A DNA stretch of 53,000 nucleotides, from contig JAGWOZ010000004.1 of NCBI GenBank assembly GCA_028870715.1, positions 1 to 53,000 of the forward strand. The letters run 5' to 3'. Every line of letters begins with the position of its first letter. The first letter of the stretch is position 1. The DNA comes from Betaproteobacteria bacterium (GTDB lineage: Bacteria > Pseudomonadota > Gammaproteobacteria > Burkholderiales > Burkholderiaceae_C). Under the pieces are notes generated by a model. It saw only the letters and a program-made list of their open reading frames with translations. It did no database searches and was not told where the DNA came from. A program made the position numbers and the translations under genes. Shown here piece after piece: positions 8,699 through 17,481 of this stretch.

Positions 8699-9013
8699 AT
8701 GATGCGCAAAACCATATTCAAGGGTCTCTCTGGCGCCGCCTTTGCGCTTGCCCTTCTGCCTGCCGCGCGCGCCGATGGCGACCCTTTCTGGTCGCTCGCG
8801 GTGGGCGTGCCAGGACTCGTCGCGAACCTTGGCAACGTCTACCCAGTCGCCCCCCAACCGGTATACGTCGCCCCACCGCCTGTGCAGTATGCCCCTGCCC
8901 CGGGTTATTACCTGGCCCAGCCGTATGCACCGGCGCCGCCTTATTACTATGAAAGGCGGCGTCATTGGCATGGCGACCACCATGAAGACCATGGCGACGA
9001 GGGCGACCGCTGA
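8699..9013 (+). CDS. Small secreted Pro/Tyr-rich protein with His/Asp tail
   Basis: 104 residues. A signal peptide (GLSGAAFALALLPAARA, probable cleavage after ARA) precedes a short hydrophobic region and a low-complexity stretch of VAPPPVQYAPAPGYY-type repeats. The protein ends HWHGDHHEDHGDEGD, a cluster of His, Asp and Glu that could bind divalent metal; that function is inferred from composition only. Proteins of this kind (periplasmic, PxYY-rich, His-tailed) are common in betaproteobacteria and usually annotated hypothetical. There are two in-frame ATGs at 8699 and 8702; no strong ribosome site separates them. It is isolated by 400 bp upstream and 660 bp downstream. Confidence 0.75.
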   Translation: MMRKTIFKGLSGAAFALALLPAARADGDPFWSLAVGVPGLVANLGNVYPVAPQPVYVAPPPVQYAPAPGYYLAQPYAPAPPYYYERRRHWHGDHHEDHGDEGDR

Positions 9014-9677
9014 GCCCAGCGTTACGTCTGTTTGAAACGCGCGCCGCTGGCCTGGCCCCCACAGGATTGAGCCGCGGGCCGCGCGGCTTGTCAGCGCTGG
9101 GCACCCCCTTCCAAATTCTCGCGACCCGCTCAAGACAGCGGTGGGACACACCCCTGTCCGTCGCGCCCGCGCAAGGCACTTGCACGCAAAGCCCGTCCCC
9201 GAAATCGCACACTGCAGCTTAGGGCCGGCGTCATCGGCTCACCGCCGTGATGGCGAGCGGAGCAAAGCACACTGCTGACTTCCACCCACAGTTGGGGCCG
9301 ACGGGCACGCCATGGGCAGCGTGGAACGGCGCATCAGGCAGAGTGTCTGCATTGCGCCCCAGGCAAGCCGGCCTCAGAAGCTTGGCAGGACGCCTCGATC
9401 GCCACGCTCGAAGCGCGTGAGACGCTGTGCAAGCGTCATGCGAGCGACGCAGGCGCGCGCATGCGACTTCGTGCAGCCGCCTGGCGCAAAGCTCGCCCAA
9501 CGCCGGCCAGTAACCCCGGATCGAGCCCGGACCTCATCCCCCGCGCCCCCAACCCAAGATCACGGGCTTTGCCACGGATGGACCCAGTCCGTTAAGCTGC
9601 CGCCCTATGGTTGCCCATTGCGCGCCGCGCGCGGTCACCACCCCAACGAAACCCCTTGAAGCAATTTCCTGAGTCAC
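9014..9677. other. 664-bp gap with no recognisable gene
   Basis: Four overlapping ORFs of 60-160 residues occur in several frames, but none has a ribosome site, a familiar motif or natural-looking composition. I see no tRNA-like cloverleaf and no repeat. The last 100 bases must hold the ettA promoter, which I could not place. Confidence 0.5.
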
Positions 9678-11342
9678 ATGGCGCAATACGTCTTCACAAT
9701 GAACCGCGTCGGCAAGATCGTTCCGCCGAAGCGACAAATTCTCAAAGATATATCCCTATCTTTTTTCCCCGGAGCGAAGATCGGCGTCCTGGGCCTTAAC
9801 GGGTCGGGTAAGTCCACCCTGCTGCGCATCATGGCTGGCGTGGACAAGGACTTCGAGGGCGAGGCCGTGCCGCTGGCCGGCACGCGCATTGGCTATCTCC
9901 CTCAAGAACCGCAGATCGACGCCGGGCTGACCGTGCGCCAGGCCGTCGAGGAAGGGCTTGGCGGTGTGCTCGCTGCCAAGAAGCGGCTGGACGAGGTCTA
10001 TGCAGCCTATGCCGAACCCGACGCCGACTTCGACAAGCTGGCTGAAGAGCAAGCGCAGCTGGAAGCCATCATTGCCACCGGTGAGGGCGACAATACCGAC
10101 CTTCAACTCGAAATCGCCGCCGACGCGCTACGTCTGCCGCCCTGGGACTCGCTGATTGGACCCCTCTCAGGCGGTGAAAAGCGCCGCGTCGCGCTGTGCC
10201 GCCTGTTGTTGTCGAAGCCCGACATGCTCTTGCTCGACGAGCCGACAAACCACCTCGACGCCGAGAGCGTGGATTGGCTTGAGCAGTATCTGCACCGTTT
10301 TCCGGGCACGGTCGTGGCCGTCACGCACGACCGCTATTTTCTCGACAATGCAGCGGAGTGGATCCTGGAACTCGACCGGGGCCACGGCATCCCATTCAAG
10401 GGCAATTACACCAATTGGCTTGAGCAGAAAGAGGCCCGTCTGGAACAGGAAGCGCGCAGCGAAGCAGCACATCTCAAGACCATGAAGCAGGAACTGGAGT
10501 GGGTGCGGCAAAACCCCAAAGGCCGCCAAGCCAAGAGCAAGGCGCGCATGACACGCTTTGAAGAGCTGGCCAGTATCGAATACCAAAAGCGCAATGAAAC
10601 CAACGAAATCTTCATTCCCGTCGCTGACCGTCTGGGCAATGAGGTGATCGAGCTTCGCAACGTGCGCAAGACGCACGGCGACCGCCTTCTCGTCGACGAT
10701 CTCAGCTTCAAGGTTCCGGCTGGTGCAATCGTCGGTGTGATCGGGCCGAATGGTGCGGGCAAATCCACGCTCTTTCGCATGATTGCCGGCCAGGACAAAC
10801 CGGATGCGGGGGAAATCGTCGTGGGCCCCACGGTGAAGCTCGTCTATGAGGATCAAAGCCGCGAGGCGCTGCCTGGCGACAAGACAGTTTGGGAAGCCTT
10901 GTCGGACGGGCACGACATCCTCACGGTGGGCAAGTTCCAGATCGCGTCGCGCGCATACGCAGGACGATTCAATTTCAAGGGTGGTGACCAGCAAAAGCTG
11001 GTTGGCCAACTCTCGGGCGGTGAGCGCGGACGCCTTCATCTGGCCAAAACCCTGGTGTCCGGCGGGAACGTGCTTCTCCTGGATGAGCCCTCCAACGACC
11101 TCGATGTGGAAACCTTGCGCGCCCTCGAAGACGCACTCCTGGAGTTCGCCGGAAGCGTCATGGTGAGTAGCCACGACCGTTGGTTCTTGGATCGCATCAC
11201 CACCCACATCCTGGCCGCCGAGGGCGATTCGCAGTGGACATTCTTTGCCGGCAACTACCAGGAATATGAAGCCGATAAGAGGAAGCGTCTGGGCGAGGAA
11301 GGCGCACGACCCCACCGCCTGCGCTTCAAGCCGCTGCGCTGA
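9678..11342 (+). CDS. ettA: Energy-dependent translational throttle protein EttA (ABC-F ATPase)
   Basis: 554 residues, essentially the length of E. coli EttA (555). There are two ABC cassettes without membrane domains: Walker A GLNGSGKST and GPNGAGKST, signatures LSGGEKRRVAL and LSGGERGRLHL, and Walker B regions LLLDEPTNHLD and LLLDEPSNDLD. The linker between them carries the basic NPKGRQAKSKARMTRFEEL segment typical of this subfamily, and the N-terminus MAQYVFTMNRVGKIVPPKR is characteristic of EttA. The protein binds the ribosomal E site and gates the first elongation step according to the ATP/ADP ratio. It stands as a single gene, with a thioredoxin-like gene 29 bp downstream. Confidence 0.96.
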   Translation: MAQYVFTMNRVGKIVPPKRQILKDISLSFFPGAKIGVLGLNGSGKSTLLRIMAGVDKDFEGEAVPLAGTRIGYLPQEPQIDAGLTVRQAVEEGLGGVLAAKKRLDEVYAAYAEPDADFDKLAEEQAQLEAIIATGEGDNTDLQLEIAADALRLPPWDSLIGPLSGGEKRRVALCRLLLSKPDMLLLDEPTNHLDAESVDWLEQYLHRFPGTVVAVTHDRYFLDNAAEWILELDRGHGIPFKGNYTNWLEQKEARLEQEARSEAAHLKTMKQELEWVRQNPKGRQAKSKARMTRFEELASIEYQKRNETNEIFIPVADRLGNEVIELRNVRKTHGDRLLVDDLSFKVPAGAIVGVIGPNGAGKSTLFRMIAGQDKPDAGEIVVGPTVKLVYEDQSREALPGDKTVWEALSDGHDILTVGKFQIASRAYAGRFNFKGGDQQKLVGQLSGGERGRLHLAKTLVSGGNVLLLDEPSNDLDVETLRALEDALLEFAGSVMVSSHDRWFLDRITTHILAAEGDSQWTFFAGNYQEYEADKRKRLGEEGARPHRLRFKPLR

Positions 11343-11371
11343 CGCAACCGTGTGCACCGAGCCCCGTCGGG

Positions 11372-11764
11372 ATGCGAACGATGCAACCCGCAAGTGAACC
11401 GTGTGCGGACGGTTTGATCGTTGCGTGCCTGTGCGCACAGTGGTGCAGCGTATGCCGGCAATGGAAGGCCAGCTTCGACAGTCTCGCCACGCAATTTCCG
11501 CAAGCGCGCTGGTTATGGGTAGATGTGGAAGACAACGCGGAAGTGCTCGGTGATTTCGAACCCGACAACTTCCCCCTGCTGGCCGTGCAGCGGGGGGCTC
11601 ATCTGGTGTTTTGCGCCACGCTGCCCCAGCAAACAGGAATTTGGCAGCGTCTGATCGAGGAACTTGGGGCGCTGGATCCGGCACAGGCGCTCAAACAGGC
11701 CGAGCGCTTGTGCCGCACGACCGCTGTGCAACTGGATCTTCGACAGCTCACATCCGGCCTGTGA
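11372..11764 (+). CDS. Thioredoxin-like protein
   Basis: 130 residues, cytoplasmic. The sequence WC25SVC28 is a CxxC redox motif in the right place after a beta strand (LIVACLCAQ), and NFPLLAV provides the cis-proline loop, so the thioredoxin fold is likely. The middle dipeptide SV differs from the GP of classical thioredoxin. The C-terminal helix region (IWQRLIEELGALDPAQALKQAERL) is longer than in TrxA. It lies 29 bp after ettA and may be co-transcribed; it converges on the acylphosphatase gene with a shared hairpin. The redox partner is unknown. An alternative ATG lies three codons in. Confidence 0.8.
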   Translation: MRTMQPASEPCADGLIVACLCAQWCSVCRQWKASFDSLATQFPQARWLWVDVEDNAEVLGDFEPDNFPLLAVQRGAHLVFCATLPQQTGIWQRLIEELGALDPAQALKQAERLCRTTAVQLDLRQLTSGL

Positions 11765-11788
11765 TCGGGCTGTCTCTCAGCCGATCAC
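11761..11788. terminator. Candidate bidirectional terminator hairpin
   Basis: GTGATCGGGCTG pairs with CAGCCGATCAC (one bulged G) around a tctct loop. It spans the stop codons of the convergent thioredoxin-like and acylphosphatase genes, which are only 12 bp apart. No T-tract follows on either strand, so intrinsic termination is uncertain. Confidence 0.5.
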
Positions 11789-12058
11789 AAAGCCATGCGG
11801 ATCGTTATCGGGTTCGACATCGATCACCGTGACAGCCGTCACTCGGCTGGCCGGCGACCCCGCCCAAAGCCATTGGTGAATGCATTCCACGGCTTGCGGG
11901 TCACCACAAGCAAGCACTTCGACGCGCCCATCAGGCAAGTTACGGGCGTAGCCGGTAATGCCAAGACCCAACGCCTCGGAACGGGTGTACGCACGGAACG
12001 AGACCCCTTGCACCCGACCACTGACAACGAAACGCTTGCACACTCCGCCACCGCCCAT
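11777..12058 (-). CDS. acyP: Acylphosphatase
   Basis: 93 residues from ATG 12058, which has GGGAG five bases upstream; the track start at 12097 would add 13 residues to a family that is normally 90-100 long. The acylphosphatase signature is intact: VSGRVQGVSFRAYT supplies the phosphate-binding loop and catalytic Arg, and GYARNLPDGRVEV the catalytic Asn. The enzyme hydrolyses the carboxyl-phosphate bond of acylphosphates in the cytoplasm. It is a single gene convergent with the thioredoxin-like gene. Confidence 0.93.
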   Translation of the reverse strand: MGGGGVCKRFVVSGRVQGVSFRAYTRSEALGLGITGYARNLPDGRVEVLACGDPQAVECIHQWLWAGSPASRVTAVTVIDVEPDNDPHGFVIG

Positions 12059-12412
12059 GCTGACTCCCTCATGCGTTCGCGACTGACACGTCGTCACCGC
12101 TCAAGCTGCGGCTGTGGCACGCTTGCACAATGGCTACGCACCCATGGCACACGCGAGACACTGGGGACCGCCTCCGCAAACGCAGCGCCCTCAACAACGA
12201 TGCGGCCTTGCCGCGGGACGCCGGGACGATGCATGCATGAACAACGCTGCGAATCACGGTCAATGTCGCTGACCATGGCACCTCGCCCCGCGCCGCGCTG
12301 GGTTCAGCGGCGGATCTGCGAATGGCACCAATGGCGGCCGCGTTGAAGAGCCAACCCGGTACCCGGCGCATCTGGTCATGGGCCGGCGCCCGGCGCAGTG
12401 CATGCTGCACCT
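12059..12412. other. Gap upstream of acyP with no supported gene
   Basis: A minus ORF (12069..12416) opens with GTG overlapping the yggS stop as GTGA, but its arginine/serine-rich sequence has no recognisable motif and no ribosome site, so it is not called. Confidence 0.4.
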
Positions 12413-13147
12413 TCACGTCGTCCCCCTCCCAACGGCCGTGCTGCGTGCGCCGAAAAGGGCTGTGCCTACGCGCACGATCGTCGCGCCCTCGAGCACGGCC
12501 GCTTCCAGATCAGCGCTCATACCCATGGACAGGGTGTCGAGGGCGAAGCCCTGCCGGTTGAGTGCCTCCATCAGTGCGTGCAACTGCGCGAAGGGCGCGC
12601 GTTGCGCCTGAATGTTCTGGCTCGGAGCCGGGATGCACATGAGCCCGCGCAACCGAAGGTTTGGCAGCGCGCCCACGGCCTTGGCCAAGTCCTCCAAGGC
12701 CTGCGGCGGCACACCGCTCTTGCTGGCCTCGCCGCTGACGTTAACCTGCAGGCAGATCTGCAGCGGCGCAAGCACATGACCGTCGCGCTCCACGGGACGC
12801 TGCGCCGAAAGCCGCTGAGCAACGTGCAGGCGGTCCACACTGTGCACCCAGTCGAACTGTGTCGCCACCTCTCGCGTCTTGTTGCTCTGCAGCGGGCCGA
12901 TGAAATGCCAGCGAAGTCGCGGATGCCTGGTGCGAAGGGCTGCAATCTTGCCCACGCCCTCCTGGACGTAGTTCTCGCCGAAGTCAATCTGTCCGCAGGC
13001 GGCGAGCTCGGCCACGGCATCGGCCGAAAATGTCTTCGAAACCGCCAGGAGGCATACCGAGGCCGGATCGCGCCCGGCAATCGCGGCCGCGCGGGCAATG
13101 CGACTGCGCACATCAAGCAGACGGTTGGCTGGGGTCGATTGGGTCAT
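12413..13147 (-). CDS. yggS: YggS-family pyridoxal phosphate homeostasis protein
   Basis: 244 residues from ATG 13147; the 434-residue track ORF reads far back into sequence antisense to pilT. Motifs of the PLP-binding alanine-racemase-fold barrel are present: LLAVSKTF with the PLP lysine, DFGENYVQEG, WHFIGPLQSNKTREV, VHSVDRL, NVSGEASKSGV, GLMCIPAP and LSMGMSADLEAAVLEGATIVRVGTALFG. YggS/PLPBP proteins have no known catalysis and buffer pyridoxal phosphate. The gene is divergent from pilT with 136 bp between, a very common arrangement in proteobacteria that supports both calls. Confidence 0.95.
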   Translation of the reverse strand: MTQSTPANRLLDVRSRIARAAAIAGRDPASVCLLAVSKTFSADAVAELAACGQIDFGENYVQEGVGKIAALRTRHPRLRWHFIGPLQSNKTREVATQFDWVHSVDRLHVAQRLSAQRPVERDGHVLAPLQICLQVNVSGEASKSGVPPQALEDLAKAVGALPNLRLRGLMCIPAPSQNIQAQRAPFAQLHALMEALNRQGFALDTLSMGMSADLEAAVLEGATIVRVGTALFGARSTAVGRGTT

Positions 13148-13283
13148 GGACGGGCCGGGTAAGAGAGTAAAGCTTTGATCGTTCCGTGGAAACAACACGC
13201 GGCACCATGCGATGGGACAAACCTGCGGTGAGGAGGCAGGCTGGCCCGTAATATAAGGAAATTGCCAATCTTGGGGGATTGCA

Positions 13284-14330
13284 GTGGACATCACGCAACT
13301 GCTGGCTTTCAGCGTGAAAAACAACGCATCGGATTTGCACCTGTCGGCCGGACTGCCGCCGATGATCCGGGTGCATGGAGACGTGCGCCGCATCAACGTT
13401 GAACCGCTCGAGCACAAAACCGTGCATGCGATGGTGTACGACATCATGAGCGACGTGCAACGCAAGCATTTCGAGGAATATTTCGAAGTTGATTTTTCGT
13501 TCGAAATCCCGGGCCTGGCGCGCTTTCGCGTCAATGCCTTCAACCAAAATCGCGGCGCTGGTGCGGTGTTCCGGACCATTCCGAGCAAGATCCTTACCCT
13601 GGAAGACCTCAACGCCCCGAAGATCTTCGGTGACCTGGCCTTGAAGCCTCGCGGTCTCGTTCTTGTGACGGGCCCCACAGGCTCGGGCAAGTCGACCACC
13701 CTCGCAGCCATGGTCAATCACCTCAATGAGAATGAGTACGCACACATTCTGACGATCGAGGACCCCATCGAGTTCGTGCATGAATCCAAGAAATGCCTCA
13801 TCAACCAGCGTGAGGTCGGTCCCCATACCCTGAGTTTTTCCAACGCCTTGCGCTCGGCCTTGCGTGAAGACCCCGACTCCATTTTGGTGGGAGAGATGCG
13901 CGACTTGGAAACCATACGGCTGGCTCTCACCGCGTCCGAAACCGGACACCTCGTGTTCGCCACGCTGCACACATCCTCCGCACCCAAGACCATCGACCGC
14001 ATCATCGATGTGTTCCCCGCAGCAGAGAAGGACATGGTGCGCGCCATGCTGTCGGAGGCGCTGGTGGCCGTAATTTCGCAGACCCTTTGCAAGGTCAAGG
14101 ACGGCTCTGGTCGCGTCGCCGCACACGAGATCATGATTGGCACACCGGCCATTCGCAACCTCATTCGCGAGAACAAGGTTGCCCAGATGTACTCCATGAT
14201 CCAGACGAGCCAAGCTCACGGGATGCAAACGCTGGATCAAAACCTCGCCGACCTGGTGCGCCGTAACGCCATTTCGGCAACGGAGGCCCGTGCGAAGGCC
14301 AAGCAGCCTGAGAATTTCCCCGGTGCGTGA
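13284..14330 (+). CDS. pilT: Type IV pilus retraction ATPase PilT
   Basis: 348 residues from a GTG start preceded by GGGGGA. The N-terminus DITQLLAFSVKNNASDLHLSAG is diagnostic. Walker A GPTGSGKST lies at about residue 130, with the Asp box (TIEDPIEFVH), Walker B (DSILVGEMRD), the His box (ATLHTSSA) and the PilT-specific AIRNLIRENK motif. The hexameric ATPase depolymerises PilA fibres at the inner-membrane base, driving twitching motility and DNA uptake. It leads the pilT - cyclic-nucleotide-binding protein - pilU cluster. No other pil genes are in the window. Confidence 0.97.
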   Translation: MDITQLLAFSVKNNASDLHLSAGLPPMIRVHGDVRRINVEPLEHKTVHAMVYDIMSDVQRKHFEEYFEVDFSFEIPGLARFRVNAFNQNRGAGAVFRTIPSKILTLEDLNAPKIFGDLALKPRGLVLVTGPTGSGKSTTLAAMVNHLNENEYAHILTIEDPIEFVHESKKCLINQREVGPHTLSFSNALRSALREDPDSILVGEMRDLETIRLALTASETGHLVFATLHTSSAPKTIDRIIDVFPAAEKDMVRAMLSEALVAVISQTLCKVKDGSGRVAAHEIMIGTPAIRNLIRENKVAQMYSMIQTSQAHGMQTLDQNLADLVRRNAISATEARAKAKQPENFPGA

Positions 14331-14415
14331 ATTCTGCCCCGCCAGCTAGCTCACACCATCATCCAACCCACCAGCGCCCACGTTGATTCGGGCACGTCGT
14401 TCGCCACCGACCACC

Positions 14416-15045
14416 ATGAAAAAAGTCTTCGAGATGCTGCGCAGGAGCAAGCCCGTTGAGCAAAACGGCGACGAAGGTGCGGAATCCCAGTTTTTCACCA
14501 CAGGTTTCCAGGACGTTGACGATGCCACGGTGCCTGTCGTGCACTGGGCCGAGCGCGCCAAGGCCACTGGCGCACGCAAACTGGCGCGTCCGGCGCCGGT
14601 CAAGCGGCTGAAGGATCTTTGGAGTCGTGACCGCTTCATGGCAGGACTCACCCCCGACGACCTGGAGAAATGCGCCCGGTATTTCGAGTTCTACGCCGTC
14701 GATGCCAACAAGGACCTGATTGAGCAAAACGAGTACGGTGGATTCATGCTGGTGATGTTGCACGGCGTCGTGGCCGTGGACCGGCAGCAGCCTTGGGGCG
14801 AGCGCCTCCGCCTGACGGAGGTCAGGGCTGGCAATGTGCTGGGTGAAATGTCGCTTCTGGATGCCGGACCGCGCTGGTCGTATTGCACGACGCTGAACCC
14901 CACGGAGGTCGCGGTGCTCGAGGCAGGTGCGCTCGACACCATGATGGAACAGGATCCAGGCTCCGCCGCGCGGCTGATCGGCTCGCTCGCGCGCCGCCTG
15001 TCTCTGCGCCTGCGTAAACTCGGTGCAGCCTCGCAACCCGCATGA
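14416..15045 (+). CDS. Cyclic-nucleotide-binding domain protein between pilT and pilU
   Basis: 209 residues from ATG 14416; the track start at 14383 is ATT. A charged N-terminal extension of about 75 residues precedes one CNB domain: LWSRDRFMAGLTPDDLEKCARYFEFY, IEQNEYGGFMLVMLHGVVAVDR and the phosphate-binding cassette GEMSLLDAGPRWSY. The cassette keeps the Glu and Arg that bind cyclic-nucleotide phosphate, but WS replaces the usual T/S-A. No helix-turn-helix follows, so it is not a Crp-type DNA-binding factor. The position suggests a second-messenger input to pilus retraction; this is inference. A gene of this kind in this slot recurs in betaproteobacteria. Confidence 0.88.
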   Translation: MKKVFEMLRRSKPVEQNGDEGAESQFFTTGFQDVDDATVPVVHWAERAKATGARKLARPAPVKRLKDLWSRDRFMAGLTPDDLEKCARYFEFYAVDANKDLIEQNEYGGFMLVMLHGVVAVDRQQPWGERLRLTEVRAGNVLGEMSLLDAGPRWSYCTTLNPTEVAVLEAGALDTMMEQDPGSAARLIGSLARRLSLRLRKLGAASQPA

Positions 15046-15100
15046 TGCACATCTCTCCACGCCGTCCCGACAAGGCCGCATTTGACCAGGGAGCCATCTG

Positions 15101-16234
15101 ATGGAACGCGACCAAGCATCCAAATTCGTGCAAGATCTGCTGCGGTTGATGGTCAGCCGCGGCGGCTCCGATTTGTTCCTTACCGCCGACTTCCCCCCCG
15201 CCATCAAAGTCGACGGACAAGTCAGCAAGATGTCGGCGCAGCCACTGACGCCGCAGCACACCCAGGCACTGGCGCGAGCCATCATGAATGATCGCCAGTC
15301 CTCCGACTTTGAACGCACGAAGGAATGTAACTTCGCGATCGCGCCCGCAGGCATTGGGCGGTTTCGCTGCAATGCGTTCCTCCAGCAGGGCAACATCGGC
15401 TTGGTGCTTCGCCTGATCCCACAGACTCTGCCAACGATCGAAAGCACCGGCCTGCCCCGCGTTCTTGAGGAACTCGCGATGAGCAAGCGCGGCCTCATCA
15501 TTTTCGTGGGCGCCACGGGCAGCGGCAAAAGCACCTCAATGGCGGCAATGCTGGATTGGCGCAATGAGCACTCCTATGGCCATATCGTCACGGTCGAGGA
15601 TCCCATTGAATTCGTCCATGCGCACAAGAACTGCATCGTCACCCAGCGGGAGGTTGGCATCGATACCGACACGTGGGAGGCCGCGCTGAAGAACACCTTG
15701 CGCCAGGCCCCGGACGTCATCCTGATGGGCGAAATCCGTGACCGCGAGACCATGGATCACGCCGTGGCGTTTGCCGAAACAGGGCACCTCGTCCTGGCCA
15801 CGCTGCATGCAAACAATGCGAACCAGGCACTGGATCGCATCGTCAACTTCTTCCCCGAAGAGCGCCGCAATCAGCTGCTGATGGACCTGTCGCTGAATCT
15901 CAGGGCCCTCATTTCTCAACGGCTTCTGCCTCGTCAGGACGGACGCGGTCGCATGGCGGCAGTGGAAATCATGATCAATTCCCCGCTGATCGCCGATCAC
16001 ATCTTCAAGGGCGAGGTGGGTGAGATCAAGGATGTGATGAAGCGTTCGCGCGAACTCGGCATGCAGACTTTCGATCAGGCCCTCTTCGACCTTTACGAAG
16101 GCGGCCAGATCAGCTACGAGGATGCGTTACGCAATGCCGATTCGGTCAACGATCTGCGTCTGCGCATCAAACTCGATAGCAAGCGCGACCAGCAGGATCC
16201 ATCGAGCGGAACCGAACATCTGGCCATCGTCTGA
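15101..16234 (+). CDS. pilU: PilT-like ATPase PilU
   Basis: 377 residues; GGGAG lies just upstream of the ATG. Walker A is GATGSGKST, the Asp box VEDPIEFVH, Walker B DVILMGEIRD and the His box ATLHANNA. The N-terminus (KFVQDLLRLMVSRGGSDLFLTADFPPAIKVDG) and the C-terminal extension past the PilT end (DSVNDLRLRIKLDSKRD) identify PilU rather than a second PilT. PilU works with PilT to give strong retraction. It lies 55 bp after the CNB gene and is probably in one operon with it and pilT. Confidence 0.95.
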   Translation: MERDQASKFVQDLLRLMVSRGGSDLFLTADFPPAIKVDGQVSKMSAQPLTPQHTQALARAIMNDRQSSDFERTKECNFAIAPAGIGRFRCNAFLQQGNIGLVLRLIPQTLPTIESTGLPRVLEELAMSKRGLIIFVGATGSGKSTSMAAMLDWRNEHSYGHIVTVEDPIEFVHAHKNCIVTQREVGIDTDTWEAALKNTLRQAPDVILMGEIRDRETMDHAVAFAETGHLVLATLHANNANQALDRIVNFFPEERRNQLLMDLSLNLRALISQRLLPRQDGRGRMAAVEIMINSPLIADHIFKGEVGEIKDVMKRSRELGMQTFDQALFDLYEGGQISYEDALRNADSVNDLRLRIKLDSKRDQQDPSSGTEHLAIV

Positions 16235-16302
16235 ATTCCCGAGGGATCGGCTGCAAGCCAACCCCGGCGGACCCTTTTTGTCTATTCTGATCTGAGGCGT
16301 AC

Positions 16303-17436
16303 ATGAAATTATTCTGGCCCCTGTTGCTTTGCCTGGGTCTGTGCACCACCGCACAGGCCGGCGATCCCGGCCTGACCGAGTCACAAATCCTGATTGGCCA
16401 GTCAGCACCGTTCACGGGGCCCGCTGCGCAGCTTGGCATCCGCCTTCGCATGGGCATCGAGGCCTACTTCAAGGCGGTCAATGCCGAAGGCGGGGTCGAC
16501 GGCAGGCAGCTCAAGCTTGTGAGCCTGGATGACGGCTACGAGCCGACACGCGCCGTGGCCAACACCAAGCAATTCATCGGGGGCGACAACCAGGTGTTCG
16601 CCCTGCTTGGCTACGTCGGCACACCCACGACCCTGGCGGCAAAGCCCATCATCGACGCGGCGAAGATCCCGCTCGTCGGCCCATTTACCGGAGCCATGGC
16701 GCTACGCGCGCCTGTGGACCGCTATGTTTTCAACATCCGCGCCAGTTACAACGACGAGACACGGCGGATCGTCGACAACTTTCTGTTCCTCGGCCTGAAG
16801 AAGGTCGCCGTCTTCTATCAGGACGATGCGTTCGGCAAGGCTGGCCTGTCCGGCGTTGACGCTGCCCTTGCCGCGCATGGCCTCAAGCCGGTGGCCACTG
16901 GCACGGTGCAGCGCAACACGGTGGATATCGCAGCCGCGCTGAAGTCCATCCTGCCTGCCAAGCCCGATCTCATCGTTGAAGTGGGTACCTATACGGAAGC
17001 AGCGGCCTTCATCAAGGCTTCGCGCGCTCAAGGCTACGGCGGACAGTTCGCAAATGTCAGCTTTGTTGGCTCCGAAGCGCTTGCCAAAGCGCTCGGCGCC
17101 GAGGGTGACGGCGTGATGATCACCCAGGTTGTGCCCTTCCCCTATTCCGGGGCCAGCGCGATCGTGCGTGAGTACCAGAGTCGCATGGTGACAGCAGGGC
17201 ACAAAGACGACTACGACTTCACAAGCCTGGAAGGGTATATTGACGCCAAGGTCCTGGTCCAGGCGCTGCGCAAGGCCGGACACTCGCCAACGCGCACCAC
17301 CTTCATCGATGCGCTCAACGGCATGAGCGCCGACGATCTGGGCGGCTTCATGGTGCACTTTTCACCCGCTGACCATGCCGGCTCAAACTATGTGGATGTG
17401 ACAAGCATCACCAAAAGCGGCACATTCAGGCATTGA
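16303..17436 (+). CDS. ABC-type branched-chain amino acid-like substrate-binding protein
   Basis: 377 residues with a clean signal peptide (MKLFWPLLLCLGLCTTAQA). The mature part follows the periplasmic Leu/Ile/Val-binding fold: ILIGQSAPFTGPAAQLGIRLRMGIEAYFKAVNAEGGVDGR, LVSLDDGYEPTRAVANTKQFI, then FALLGYVGTPTTLAAKPI and a second lobe with KKVAVFYQDDAFGKAGL. GAGG precedes the ATG. No permease or ATPase gene of a transport system is adjacent, so this is an orphan binding protein that may feed a distant transporter or act as a sensor. The ligand is not predictable. It lies 68 bp after pilU. Confidence 0.9.
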   Translation: MKLFWPLLLCLGLCTTAQAGDPGLTESQILIGQSAPFTGPAAQLGIRLRMGIEAYFKAVNAEGGVDGRQLKLVSLDDGYEPTRAVANTKQFIGGDNQVFALLGYVGTPTTLAAKPIIDAAKIPLVGPFTGAMALRAPVDRYVFNIRASYNDETRRIVDNFLFLGLKKVAVFYQDDAFGKAGLSGVDAALAAHGLKPVATGTVQRNTVDIAAALKSILPAKPDLIVEVGTYTEAAAFIKASRAQGYGGQFANVSFVGSEALAKALGAEGDGVMITQVVPFPYSGASAIVREYQSRMVTAGHKDDYDFTSLEGYIDAKVLVQALRKAGHSPTRTTFIDALNGMSADDLGGFMVHFSPADHAGSNYVDVTSITKSGTFRH

Positions 17437-17481
17437 ACCCAACGACCTTCCGGAGTCCTTGGGTGACTCGATCAGCAGTCG

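Noticed and set aside
10167-11684. 505-residue minus ORF opposite ettA
   Set aside because: Shadow of ettA; no ribosome site, no motif and unnatural composition.
12069-12416. 115-residue minus ORF starting at the yggS stop (GTGA)
   Set aside because: The overlap looks like coupling, but the sequence has no motif, a skewed composition and overlaps the acyP start region.
12573-13147. Chance of a second gene antisense to yggS
   Set aside because: All plus-strand frames here are shadows; the YggS motifs run the full length on the minus strand.
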